Assembly (NCBI GenBank): GCA_934101445.1
Contig: CAKORQ010000016.1
Location: forward strand, 1-11,496
Direction: 5' to 3'
Source: an uncultured Bacilli bacterium
GTDB taxonomy: Bacteria > Bacillota_I > Bacilli_A > RF39 > UBA660
DNA: 11,496 nt
Shown here one piece after another: positions 1-6,236 of the stretch (the first letter of the stretch is position 1; each line of letters starts with the position of its first letter). Below the pieces are notes generated by a model. It saw only the letters and a program-made list of their open reading frames with translations. It did no database searches and was not told the DNA's origin. The position numbers and the translations under genes were made by a program.

Positions 1-404
1 ATAAGAAATATGTTTATGGTAATGATAGAATAGTATGGTTTGATGAGGGCATGGCGCAGTTTATATCAGGAGAAAAAGACTGGCTACTAAATGATGAGGT
101 TAAGTTTGAACAGACATTTAGAAAATTTTTAGATGATTATATTCCTATAGATAATTTAAATGTAAGATGTCATGGAAAAGATGGGGTTTCTGATGAATAT
201 ATATTTGATAGACCTAAAGTGTTTAGAGGATATATGGCTAGTTTTTTAATAATTAAATATATAGATGAAGTTTATGGTAGAACTTATTTATATGAATTAA
301 TGAAAGATAATAAGAAAATTAGAGAGTTTGGCAATAGGGCTTTAGAAGAAATGGCGGGTTATTATAAGAAAAAATATACTATTAGTGATGGTATTAAATT
401 ATAA
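1..404 (+). CDS. Zincin-like (peptidase MA-type) metallopeptidase, C-terminal part, cut by window edge
   Basis: The reading frame is open from the first complete codon at position 3, so the ATG at 51 is internal and the true start lies upstream of the window. Just before that Met the frame reads VWFDEGMAQF, the 'W-x-x-E-G-[ML]-A' signature of gluzincin peptidases of the MA/M1-like type, where the Glu is the third zinc ligand that follows an HExxH helix. The HExxH itself would lie upstream and cannot be seen. The remaining ~110 residues are helical and charged, ending in Lys-rich sequence before TAA. No membrane segment is visible in the part present. The next gene starts 29 bp downstream and could be co-transcribed. 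The protease-fold assignment rests on one motif; specificity and localisation are unknown. Confidence 0.6.
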   Translation, partial: KKYVYGNDRIVWFDEGMAQFISGEKDWLLNDEVKFEQTFRKFLDDYIPIDNLNVRCHGKDGVSDEYIFDRPKVFRGYMASFLIIKYIDEVYGRTYLYELMKDNKKIREFGNRALEEMAGYYKKKYTISDGIKL

Positions 405-433
405 AAGAAATTTATTTGAAAAAGAGGAATTTT

Positions 434-970
434 ATGCGATGTAAGTGGTGCAACGAAAAAAATAAGAAATATGTAGAATATCATGATAAAGAATGGGGTA
501 TTTTAAATACGGAGGATAGATATTTATTCGAAATGCTAATTCTAGAGTCTTTTCAAGCGGGATTATCATGGGAATGTGTTTTAAATAAAAGAGAGGCTTT
601 TAGAAAAAGTTATGATAATTTTGCTATTGATAAGATCATAAATTATGATGATAAAAAAATAGAAGAATTAATAAATAATAAAAATATTATTAGAAATAAA
701 TTAAAGATAAAATCTAGTATAAATAATGCTAAAATATTTAAGAATATTAGTGAAGAATATAAGGGCTTTTATAATTATTTAAAGACTTTTACTAAAGGTG
801 ATGTTATTTATGAAAATGACAAAACGACTTCTAATTTAAGTGATAATATTTCTCAAGATTTACAGAAAAGAGGAATGAAGTTTGTAGGAAGTACAATAAT
901 TTATTCTTATTTGCAGGCAATTGGGGTAATTAACAGTCATGATGATACTTGTGATTATAAAAATAAGTAA
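434..970 (+). CDS. tag: DNA-3-methyladenine glycosylase I (Tag)
   Basis: This is a base-excision repair enzyme that removes 3-methyladenine from alkylated DNA, acting in the cytoplasm. The 178-residue length is close to that of E. coli Tag. The signature features are present: Cys3 and His17 near the N-terminus with His169 and Cys173 near the C-terminus (the Tag zinc site), the segment YHDKEWG, and LESFQAGLSW with Glu38, the residue at the catalytic/base-recognition position in E. coli Tag. The motif KRGMKFVGSTIIYSYLQAIG is the conserved C-terminal block. The ATG at 434 is preferred because an AGAGGA ribosome site sits 5 bases upstream; a TTG at 416 would add six residues before the conserved MRCKWC start. 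It lies 29 bp after the peptidase fragment, in the same orientation. No truncation is visible. Confidence 0.95.
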   Translation: MRCKWCNEKNKKYVEYHDKEWGILNTEDRYLFEMLILESFQAGLSWECVLNKREAFRKSYDNFAIDKIINYDDKKIEELINNKNIIRNKLKIKSSINNAKIFKNISEEYKGFYNYLKTFTKGDVIYENDKTTSNLSDNISQDLQKRGMKFVGSTIIYSYLQAIGVINSHDDTCDYKNK

Positions 971-1052
971 TAATTAAAGAAGAAAAGTAGTAATTTAGAA
1001 AATAATTTATTAAAATAAATATAGATAAAGTTTTAAGAATAGAGGGATTAAA

Positions 1053-1331
1053 ATGCTTGCTAATGTCTTACTTAGTATAGTTTCAATTTGTACATTGATT
1101 TCCTATGGACCTCAGATAACTCAGTTAATAATTAGTAAAAGTTCCGAGGATTTAAGTATTTCTTCATGGGTAGTAGGAACGATAAGTTATCTGGCTTATG
1201 TTTTATATGCTTATCTTTGTACAACTGATAATATGTTAAAGTTTACTGCGATGTTAGAATTAGTATTGTCTTTAATGGTACTAGTTTTAATTATTGTTTT
1301 TCGTATTAGAGATAAGAAGAAAAAGAAGTAA
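1053..1331 (+). CDS. PQ-loop (SemiSWEET-type) small membrane protein
   Basis: This 92-residue protein has three predicted membrane helices (about residues 3-19, 38-56 and 62-84) and a Lys-rich cytoplasmic tail (RIRDKKKKK). The first helix carries the Pro-Gln pair at residues 20-21 (YGPQITQL) followed by a KSSEDLSISSW loop. That is the hallmark of PQ-loop proteins and bacterial SemiSWEETs, which dimerise to form a six-helix sugar carrier in the plasma membrane. Length and three-helix layout fit SemiSWEET. The substrate cannot be read from the sequence, so sugar uniport is a family inference. An AGAGGG ribosome site (1041-1046) lies 6 bases before ATG. No convincing terminator or promoter was seen in the 82-bp gap after tag, so co-transcription is possible. 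Confidence 0.85.
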   Translation: MLANVLLSIVSICTLISYGPQITQLIISKSSEDLSISSWVVGTISYLAYVLYAYLCTTDNMLKFTAMLELVLSLMVLVLIIVFRIRDKKKKK

Positions 1332-1346
1332 ACTTTCTTTTATAGA

Positions 1347-1375
1347 TTGACAAGTGTATAAAATACACATATAAT
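1347..1375 (+). promoter_or_regulatory. Consensus sigma-A promoter of the NrtR-type regulator gene
   Basis: A perfect -35 TTGACA (1347-1352) and a perfect -10 TATAAT (1370-1375) are separated by the optimal 17 bp. Transcription should start near 1382, giving a leader of only about 14 bases to the ATG at 1396. The spacer is almost entirely occupied by a palindrome (see the 1354-1368 entry), so a bound repressor would directly block RNA polymerase. Confidence 0.85.
1354..1368. promoter_or_regulatory. NrtR-type operator O1 (palindrome within promoter spacer)
   Basis: GTGTAT and ATACAC arms surround an AAA centre. The same 15-base core recurs exactly at 2094-2108, before the next transcription unit. 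Its position between the -35 and -10 of the regulator's own gene is what is expected of an autorepression site. That the adjacent Nudix-winged-helix protein binds it is inference from position and recurrence. Confidence 0.8.
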
Positions 1376-1395
1376 ATAAATGGATGGTGATGGTA

Positions 1396-2055
1396 ATGGA
1401 GCTAAATAATAAGTTGTATAAAAATATAGGTATTCATGTTATTACTACTTTGTTTACAGTCGATAAGGGAATTGTAAAAGTTTTGTTGGTTAAACGAACT
1501 AATGAGCCTTTTAATGGTTATTGGGCCTTGCCGGGTGGGGCAATGTATAATAATGAAACTCTAGAAGATGGGGCTAGAAGAGAACTAAAAGAAAAAACCG
1601 GATTAGAAAATATTAAATTAGAATTAGGTAATATCTTTGATGATGTTAATAGAAGTGATTTACAAAGAATGATTGGGGTTTCCTTTCTAGGAGTTATAAA
1701 TACTAAGGGTATAGAGTTACAAAAGGAAACAATGAAAACTTCTAATGCGGACTTTTTTGCCATTGATAAAGTGCCTGGGCTTGCTTATGATCATAACTTA
1801 GTAATAGATAAATCGTTAAAAATTTTAAAAGAAAAAATACTTAAGAGTAGTATTTTAAAAGATTTATTACCGGAAGAATTTACATTACCAGAGTTACAAA
1901 AAGTTTATGAAACTTTGTTAAATAAAGAGTTAGATAGAAGAAATTTTAGAAAGAAATTATTAAATGATGGAATAATATGGGCTGTTAATAAAGATGCTGT
2001 TTTTAATGGGAAGAAACCGGCTAAGTTATATTGTTTTAAAGATATAGAAAAATAA
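1396..2055 (+). CDS. nrtR: NrtR-family transcriptional regulator (Nudix fold + winged helix)
   Basis: Residues ~10-140 form a Nudix domain with a degenerate Nudix box: GG at 47-48, Glu54, then RRELKEKTGL at 61-70, where the second Glu of the EE pair is Lys67. This suggests a ligand-sensing rather than catalytic fold. Residues ~150-219 match the winged-helix DNA-binding domain of NrtR proteins (LLPEEFTLPELQKVYE ... DRRNFRKKL ... KPAKLYCF). NrtR repressors typically control NAD metabolism and are released by ADP-ribose; a related family member in Bacteroides (AraR) senses arabinose, so the ligand here is open. The start at 1396 is chosen because GGTGAT (1386-1391), complementary to the 16S tail, lies 4 bases upstream. 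ATG at 1384 or 1390 would be nearly leaderless. It likely represses itself and the 2127-3816 unit through the shared palindrome. Confidence 0.88.
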   Translation: MELNNKLYKNIGIHVITTLFTVDKGIVKVLLVKRTNEPFNGYWALPGGAMYNNETLEDGARRELKEKTGLENIKLELGNIFDDVNRSDLQRMIGVSFLGVINTKGIELQKETMKTSNADFFAIDKVPGLAYDHNLVIDKSLKILKEKILKSSILKDLLPEEFTLPELQKVYETLLNKELDRRNFRKKLLNDGIIWAVNKDAVFNGKKPAKLYCFKDIEK

Positions 2056-2077
2056 GTGTATTAGTAATAATACCTTT

Positions 2078-2083
2078 TATAAT
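2078..2083 (+). promoter_or_regulatory. -10 element for the HAD-Nudix-DUF1287 unit
   Basis: A perfect TATAAT lies here, placing the transcript start near 2090, immediately before operator O2. No good -35 is seen 16-18 bp upstream. A small AT hairpin (GTATTA at 2058-2063 pairing with TAATAC at 2068-2073, followed by CTTTTAT) occupies that area and may be a weak terminator of the regulator gene. Confidence 0.5.
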
Positions 2084-2090
2084 CGAATTA

Positions 2091-2111
2091 TATGTGTATA
2101 AAATACACATA
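2091..2111. promoter_or_regulatory. NrtR-type operator O2 (21-bp perfect palindrome)
   Basis: Nine-base arms (TATGTGTAT and ATACACATA) are perfectly complementary around an AAA centre. The inner 15 bp are identical to O1 at 1354-1368. The site overlaps the expected transcription start, just downstream of TATAAT 2078-2083, so binding would block initiation or clearance. The longer perfect symmetry suggests it could be the stronger of the two sites. Confidence 0.8.
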
Positions 2112-2126
2112 AGAAAGAAGGGTAAT

Positions 2127-2639
2127 ATGATTAATTTGTATATTGATTTTGATGGGGTAATTAAAGATACTATTAGAGTAAGTTATAAGATGATGGCGGA
2201 TTTAGGTATCGACTTAAATAATAGAGCCGATGTTATTAAGTTTTATCAAAGTATTGATTGGAATAAACTATTAGATAATTCCGAGGAGTTAAATAATGCT
2301 TTTCAAAATATAAATAAAATTTATGAGGAGAAAATATTTAGACCTGCTATTTTAACGACGGTTAATTCTTTAGGCGAGATGATTGCCAAGACGAATTATA
2401 TTAGAAGTAAAAATGAAGATATAAGTATTATTTGCGTTCCCTGTGGAGTAGAAAAAAGTAAGATAGTCAAGGCTTCTAAAGCCATCTTGGTTGATGATTA
2501 TTCTGGTAATTTGGCTAGCTGGGTAAAATCAGGAGGAATTGGAATTAAATTTGGTTATGATAAGGATTATGTTTCAATTGATTCTTTGGCTTATTTTGCC
2601 TCTAGTGAGGTTATAAAAAAATTAGCGTTAGTATGCTAA
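2127..2639 (+). CDS. HAD-superfamily hydrolase (DxD phosphatase type)
   Basis: This is a 170-residue cytoplasmic protein with the four HAD motifs. Motif I is DFDGV with nucleophile Asp7 and acid/base Asp9, the DxD pattern of phosphatases. Motif II is Thr77/Thr78 (ILTTVN). Motif III is Lys110 (GVEKSK). Motif IV is Asp123-Asp124 in LVDDYSGN. The short insert between motifs I and II resembles small C1-cap enzymes such as 5'(3')-deoxyribonucleotidases, but the substrate is not determinable. ATG 2127 is chosen because AGAAGGG (2116-2122) sits just upstream; an upstream GTG at 2094 would lie inside the operator. It is the first gene of a unit with a Nudix hydrolase and a DUF1287 protein, under an NrtR-type operator. 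A role in nucleotide or NAD-derivative turnover is plausible but unproven. Confidence 0.8.
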   Translation: MINLYIDFDGVIKDTIRVSYKMMADLGIDLNNRADVIKFYQSIDWNKLLDNSEELNNAFQNINKIYEEKIFRPAILTTVNSLGEMIAKTNYIRSKNEDISIICVPCGVEKSKIVKASKAILVDDYSGNLASWVKSGGIGIKFGYDKDYVSIDSLAYFASSEVIKKLALVC

Positions 2640-2655
2640 GAAAAAGGACTCCTTA

Positions 2656-2664
2656 TGGTATAAT
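2656..2664 (+). promoter_or_regulatory. Possible internal extended -10 promoter
   Basis: TGGTATAAT matches an extended -10 (TGnTATAAT) and would start transcripts near 2671, just ahead of the ATG at 2687. No -35 is evident. In AT-rich DNA such matches arise by chance, so this is only a candidate for operator-independent expression of the Nudix gene. Confidence 0.3.
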
Positions 2665-2686
2665 TGAAGTGATAGGACGGATTTTG

Positions 2687-3160
2687 ATGCCAAGAGAAGA
2701 ATTATTATCAGCCGTTTATATGATTATTAAAAATGAAAGAGGAGAAGTTTTATTTCAAAGACGATGGGGTAGTAAATTATGGCCGCATTTTCTAGGACTG
2801 CCCGCTGGTCATGTTGATAAGGGTGAAGATGTTTACGAGGCTTTAATTAGAGAGGCTAAGGAAGAATTGAATATAGATATAATTACTAAAGATATAGAAG
2901 ATATATTTGTAGTAAATCGAATTAATAAGAATTTAAAGCCATATTATGATATCTATTTTGTTATTAGAAGTTATAAAGGAATAATTAAGATTAATGAACC
3001 TAATAAGTGTCAAGAACTTAAGTGGTTAGATTTAGACAATTTACCAAATGATGTAATTGGCTTTGAAAAAGAGGCTCTTACTAACTATAAAAAAGGAATA
3101 AAATTTAGTGTTATTAGAATAGATGAAGATAAAGATATGGAAAGGTTAAATAAATTATGA
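2687..3160 (+). CDS. Nudix hydrolase
   Basis: This is a 157-residue Nudix enzyme with a near-complete Nudix box starting at Gly41: GHVDKGE, seven residues, then REAKEELNI. All metal-binding Glu residues are kept; only the Gly of the terminal xGU is Asn. Such enzymes cleave nucleoside diphosphates linked to another group; the substrate is not predictable here. The chosen start ATG 2687 has AGGA at 2674-2677 and begins right at the fold (MPREELLSAVYM). An alternative ATG at 2633 overlaps the HAD stop by 7 bases and would add 18 residues, but has no ribosome site and would need translational coupling. Its stop overlaps the next start as ATGA. Unlike the regulator's Nudix domain, this one looks catalytic, so it could hydrolyse the regulator's ligand; that is inference. 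Confidence 0.88.
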   Translation: MPREELLSAVYMIIKNERGEVLFQRRWGSKLWPHFLGLPAGHVDKGEDVYEALIREAKEELNIDIITKDIEDIFVVNRINKNLKPYYDIYFVIRSYKGIIKINEPNKCQELKWLDLDNLPNDVIGFEKEALTNYKKGIKFSVIRIDEDKDMERLNKL

Positions 3161-3816
3161 AAAAGATACTTAGAATTACTTTGTTAGTTATTTGTTTAGT
3201 TATAATTATTGGATTTTTAGGTTTTAAAATTTATACCGGGAAGATAGGTAATAAAGTTAAATATGACAATAGTCATTTTGGTATCACTACTTATCACAGC
3301 AATATGGATAAAGATAATGATGGTATTGATGATCAAACCGATATATTAAATAGTGTTAGAAGTTATATTGCTACTAAGCCTAAATATGATAGCAAGTATT
3401 ATGCGGGGGGTTATCCTGATGATGGGTATGGAGTTTGTACTGATGTGGTGGCTTTTGGTCTTTTGGGTGCTGGTTATGATTTAAGAGAACTGGTTAATGA
3501 AGATATTAAAAATAATCCTGATAAGTATAATGTTAAAGTTCGTGATAAAAATATTGATTATCGGAGAGTCAGAAATTTATTAACTTATTTAGAAGGAAAT
3601 AGTATTAATTTGTCTACAGATATTAAGAATATAAATGAGTGGCAAGGCGGGGATATTGTGGTTTTTAGTACGCATATTGGTATTGTATCGGATAAAAGAA
3701 ATAAAAAAGGGATACCCTATGTTATTCATCATGAAAGACCTTATCAGGAAGAATATGAGGAGGATATTTTAGGTAGTAGGAAGAATGATATAAAAGGTCA
3801 TTTTAGAGTTAGTTAG
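3157..3816 (+). CDS. DUF1287 (NlpC/P60-like) membrane-anchored protein
   Basis: An N-terminal hydrophobic segment (residues 5-24) anchors or exports the protein. A DxDxDGxxD calcium-loop-like stretch (DKDNDGIDD, 51-59) follows, then the DUF1287 core. The core has GVCTDVV with putative catalytic Cys94, WQGGDIVVF at 162-170, THIGIVSDKR with His173, and a C-terminal VIHHERP and GHFRV. DUF1287 is related to NlpC/P60 cysteine peptidases, suggesting activity on cell-wall peptides or another amide at the surface; function is uncharacterised. The 219-residue length is normal and the motifs are intact. Its ATG overlaps the Nudix stop by 4 bases with AAAGG upstream, so it is translationally coupled to a nucleotide-type operon, an odd pairing for a surface protein. 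Confidence 0.85.
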   Translation: MKKILRITLLVICLVIIIGFLGFKIYTGKIGNKVKYDNSHFGITTYHSNMDKDNDGIDDQTDILNSVRSYIATKPKYDSKYYAGGYPDDGYGVCTDVVAFGLLGAGYDLRELVNEDIKNNPDKYNVKVRDKNIDYRRVRNLLTYLEGNSINLSTDIKNINEWQGGDIVVFSTHIGIVSDKRNKKGIPYVIHHERPYQEEYEEDILGSRKNDIKGHFRVS

Positions 3817-3866
3817 TTTTTTAGGAATTAATTAGGTTTAGCTAGTTGGTTTCTTTTTTTTAACTT

Positions 3867-3882
3867 CCCAACCCACCCACCC
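3867..3882 (-). other. G-quadruplex motif (minus strand) / i-motif (plus strand)
   Basis: Four CCC runs spaced by 2, 1 and 1 bases lie on the + strand, giving four GGG runs with loops of 1, 1 and 2 bases on the - strand. This is a textbook short-loop parallel quadruplex, sitting in otherwise very AT-rich intergenic DNA. TTCCC (3865-3869) can also pair with GGGAA (3886-3890). Confidence 0.7.
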
Positions 3883-3908
3883 TGAGGGAATATTAGAAAT
3901 AAAAAGTT

Positions 3909-3950
3909 TTAAAAGATTGTTGTATATTAAAAATAACAGCAGTCTTTTAA
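3909..3950 (+). terminator. Long hairpin, candidate terminator of the HAD-Nudix-DUF1287 unit
   Basis: Bases 3909-3923 pair with 3936-3950 over 15 bp, with two G-U wobbles, around a 12-base A/T loop. The 3' arm ends in CTTTT followed by an A/T tract, and the 5' arm begins TTAAAAG, so it could terminate in both directions. It lies 92 bp beyond the DUF1287 stop. The stem has few GC pairs, so efficiency is uncertain. Confidence 0.5.
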
Positions 3951-4067
3951 TTATTAATTAATATTTAAATATTATGGTAAATAACAATATAGTTGGTATT
4001 TTTTTAATGGTTCAAAAATATTCTTAGAGTAATACGATTTTAACGACGGCGATGTTACTTTAAATGT

Positions 4068-4102
4068 AAGTTATATTGTTTAAAAGACAGTATAACTTTT
4101 TT
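4068..4102 (+). terminator. Intrinsic terminator hairpin with U6 tract
   Basis: Bases 4068-4081 pair with 4085-4098 over 14 bp (two G-U pairs) around an AAA loop, and the 3' arm runs directly into six Ts (4097-4102). It sits just upstream of the promoter of the 4169 gene. It may end read-through from the previous operon or terminate a short leader RNA starting within 3951-4060. A 7-bp hairpin (4028-4034 with 4053-4059) lies immediately before it. Confidence 0.6.
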
Positions 4103-4111
4103 AAGTGGTAC

Positions 4112-4140
4112 TTGATTTAGAGTAAACAAAGTAATAAAAT
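4112..4140 (+). promoter_or_regulatory. Promoter of the transglutaminase-like gene
   Basis: TTGATT (4112-4117) and TAAAAT (4135-4140) are separated by 17 bp. Transcription would start near 4147. A G-rich ribosome site (GGGGGAAG at 4157-4164) precedes ATG 4169. Confidence 0.6.
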
Positions 4141-4168
4141 AAGTTTTATTTGAATTGGGGGAAGTTAG

Positions 4169-6130
4169 ATGTTTTTTCATAAAGTAGGTAATAATTGGAT
4201 AATAGAATTAAAATATAATTATAAATTTCAAGATTTATTAGATTATAACTATGGTATTTATAAAGAATTATTAGAAAATGATGATTTATATAAAGATGTT
4301 ATTAGTAAGTTTTGTTTAGATGAACCTTTTTTAGTTAATGTCTTAGAAAATAAGGATGATACTTTATTACTATTTACTATCAATAAGAAAGATTTAGAAG
4401 ATAAATTAGTTATAAAAGATGATAAAAATAACCAAAGATATTTGGCACTTATTGGAAAATCGCAAAGAGAAGAGTTTGACTTATGTTTGTTATACGATGA
4501 TAAGAACGAAGAGATTAAAATAAGTCAAGTTATTGATTGTTTAAGACAACCTAATATTGCTGAAAAAATTAGGATGAATAATGGACATATTTTAGGAGTT
4601 AGTATAGTTAAATTATATGAGGCCTTAGAAGAAAAAGGTTTTTTAGATGATAATAACAGATTAAAAATGGCTTCTTCAGTAGAGATAGATAGTTTAAAAG
4701 AAAGTTATCTACATTTAAAAAAAATTTTAACAATTACTAAGGAAGATAAAGTAAAAAAAAGATTAGCGGTTTTAAGAAAGAAAATTAATAAGAAATTAGG
4801 TAAAACTGCGGATTCTGAAATAAATGAAAGTAATAGAGAGTATCATAACTTTTTAATGTATAAAGATTTAAAAAAAGAAGATATTTCTTTAATAAAAAGT
4901 AATTTAGAAATATTAAGAAGGGCTTGTTTATATTATATACCTATAGTAGATAATGTTTATTTAGATAAGGTTTTAAAAGAATATGATGCTGATATAATTG
5001 AAGGGTATTCTTTAGAAGAAATATGGGAGGGTATAGATAAGAATTTATCTAAATATTTAAAAGATAATACTTTAGAAAAGATAATAGTTGATAAGATATA
5101 TAAACATTATCAAGAACAAGAATTATTTAAGAACTTTTTAACTACTAATAATAATTTGATGGAAAGGGCTAAAAGGGATATAAAGTCCGACTTTGCGGAA
5201 AGAGTTTTAACGGAGATGCCCGCTAATTATGATTCTTATGCCCAGGCTTATTATCTTTATAAAAGGGTGGCGCAAGCTTTTACTTATGATAGTGAGTTTT
5301 ATGCCGCTAATCAAAGTCCTCATCTTTTAAAACAAAAACATTTATCTTTTGCAGATATTAGTTGTAAAGATGAAAAAAACAATCGTATCGTTTGTTACGA
5401 TTCCTCGGTTTTATTAGCTTATCTATTAGAAAGAGTGGGCTATTATACTAAAGTAGTTAGTGAAGGAACAGGAATAATAGATAAGAAAGTAACTGGACAT
5501 TGCCATGTCTTAGCCTGGAATGGTAAGTATTTCTTAGAATTAGATTTAACTAGTAATAGAGTGTTTGATTTATATAAGCAGAAAACTGATAATACTGTAG
5601 AAAGTTTTAATTTAGTCTTTAGTCGATATAAAAAAGATTTTACCGAAGAACAGGCAGTAGTTGATAAGTATTTTGAAGAAAAGTATGATACTTTTAAAGA
5701 ATATAAAAAGAAGTTAGAGGCTTTAAAAGTTGTTTACGGGAAACAAGAGATAGATTTTGAAAAGCGATTAGATGGTTTTGTAAACTATTTTAAAGAGAAT
5801 GTCGATGATGATTACTTTGGACTAGCAACCTGGCAAGATGTTAGAAATATTATTTTTAATAAATATGCTAGGTGTTGTGATGTAACATTTTTTGGATATA
5901 AAGTTAATAATAAGTATAAATTAATGAAAGTTATAACTTTTAATGAATATGGTATTGATTATACTTATGGTAGAAGAAATAATTACTTGTTATTTAAGGG
6001 TAATCATGATGTTTATGATATAGATTATGATGAATTAGAACATTTAACTACCCTACCTCAGTTTAGGCTTTTAGGAAAAGATATACCTGGGATAATAGAA
6101 AGGCAAGTAGTTAGAAAAATTAAGCAATAG
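4169..6130 (+). CDS. Transglutaminase-like cysteine-hydrolase-fold protein, 653 residues
   Basis: No signal peptide or membrane helix is visible, so the protein is probably cytoplasmic. Residues 1-~340 match nothing I recognise and contain highly charged helical stretches (about 170-215 and 290-340) that could form coiled coils. Residues ~350-470 look like a transglutaminase/papain-like core: YYLYKRVAQAFTYDSEF, then Cys409 in IVCYDSSVLLAYLLERVGY, His446 in GHCHVLAWNG, and Asp459 in FLELDLTS, giving a Cys-His-Asp triad in the usual order and spacing. Residues 480-653 are a further uncharacterised domain. The family includes peptidases, amidases and cross-linking enzymes, so the reaction cannot be assigned. 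It has its own promoter and a terminator right after the stop, so it is probably monocistronic. The C-terminal KIKQ ends at TAG. Confidence 0.7.
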   Translation: MFFHKVGNNWIIELKYNYKFQDLLDYNYGIYKELLENDDLYKDVISKFCLDEPFLVNVLENKDDTLLLFTINKKDLEDKLVIKDDKNNQRYLALIGKSQREEFDLCLLYDDKNEEIKISQVIDCLRQPNIAEKIRMNNGHILGVSIVKLYEALEEKGFLDDNNRLKMASSVEIDSLKESYLHLKKILTITKEDKVKKRLAVLRKKINKKLGKTADSEINESNREYHNFLMYKDLKKEDISLIKSNLEILRRACLYYIPIVDNVYLDKVLKEYDADIIEGYSLEEIWEGIDKNLSKYLKDNTLEKIIVDKIYKHYQEQELFKNFLTTNNNLMERAKRDIKSDFAERVLTEMPANYDSYAQAYYLYKRVAQAFTYDSEFYAANQSPHLLKQKHLSFADISCKDEKNNRIVCYDSSVLLAYLLERVGYYTKVVSEGTGIIDKKVTGHCHVLAWNGKYFLELDLTSNRVFDLYKQKTDNTVESFNLVFSRYKKDFTEEQAVVDKYFEEKYDTFKEYKKKLEALKVVYGKQEIDFEKRLDGFVNYFKENVDDDYFGLATWQDVRNIIFNKYARCCDVTFFGYKVNNKYKLMKVITFNEYGIDYTYGRRNNYLLFKGNHDVYDIDYDELEHLTTLPQFRLLGKDIPGIIERQVVRKIKQ

Positions 6131-6165
6131 AAGTCGTATTACTAATACTGTAATATGATTTTTTT
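6131..6165 (+). terminator. Intrinsic terminator after the transglutaminase-like gene
   Basis: Bases 6131-6142 pair with 6150-6161 over 12 bp (two G-U pairs) around a 7-base loop. The 3' arm enters a run of seven Ts (6159-6165). The stem begins immediately after the TAG stop at 6130. Confidence 0.75.
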
Positions 6166-6169
6166 ATTC

Positions 6170-6198
6170 TTGACAAGTTTATCGCTAAAAGTTAAATT
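6170..6198 (+). promoter_or_regulatory. Promoter of the HEFIH-peptidase gene
   Basis: A perfect -35 TTGACA (6170-6175) is followed after 17 bp by TAAATT (6193-6198), a weaker -10 match; TTAAAT one base earlier is an alternative. It follows the terminator by 5 bp and lies 39 bp before ATG 6237. Confidence 0.55.
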
Positions 6199-6236
6199 AT
6201 TTATAAGTTTATTACTTCTTTTTAGGAGATGGTTTT

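Noticed and set aside
2094..2126. GTG at 2094 as start of the HAD gene.
   Set aside because: It lies inside the operator, near the expected transcript start and without a ribosome site; ATG 2127 has one and starts right at the HAD motif.
3817..4168. A T-box or known riboswitch in the 352-bp gap.
   Set aside because: No T-box antiterminator signature or other class-defining motif found; only unclassified hairpins are supported.
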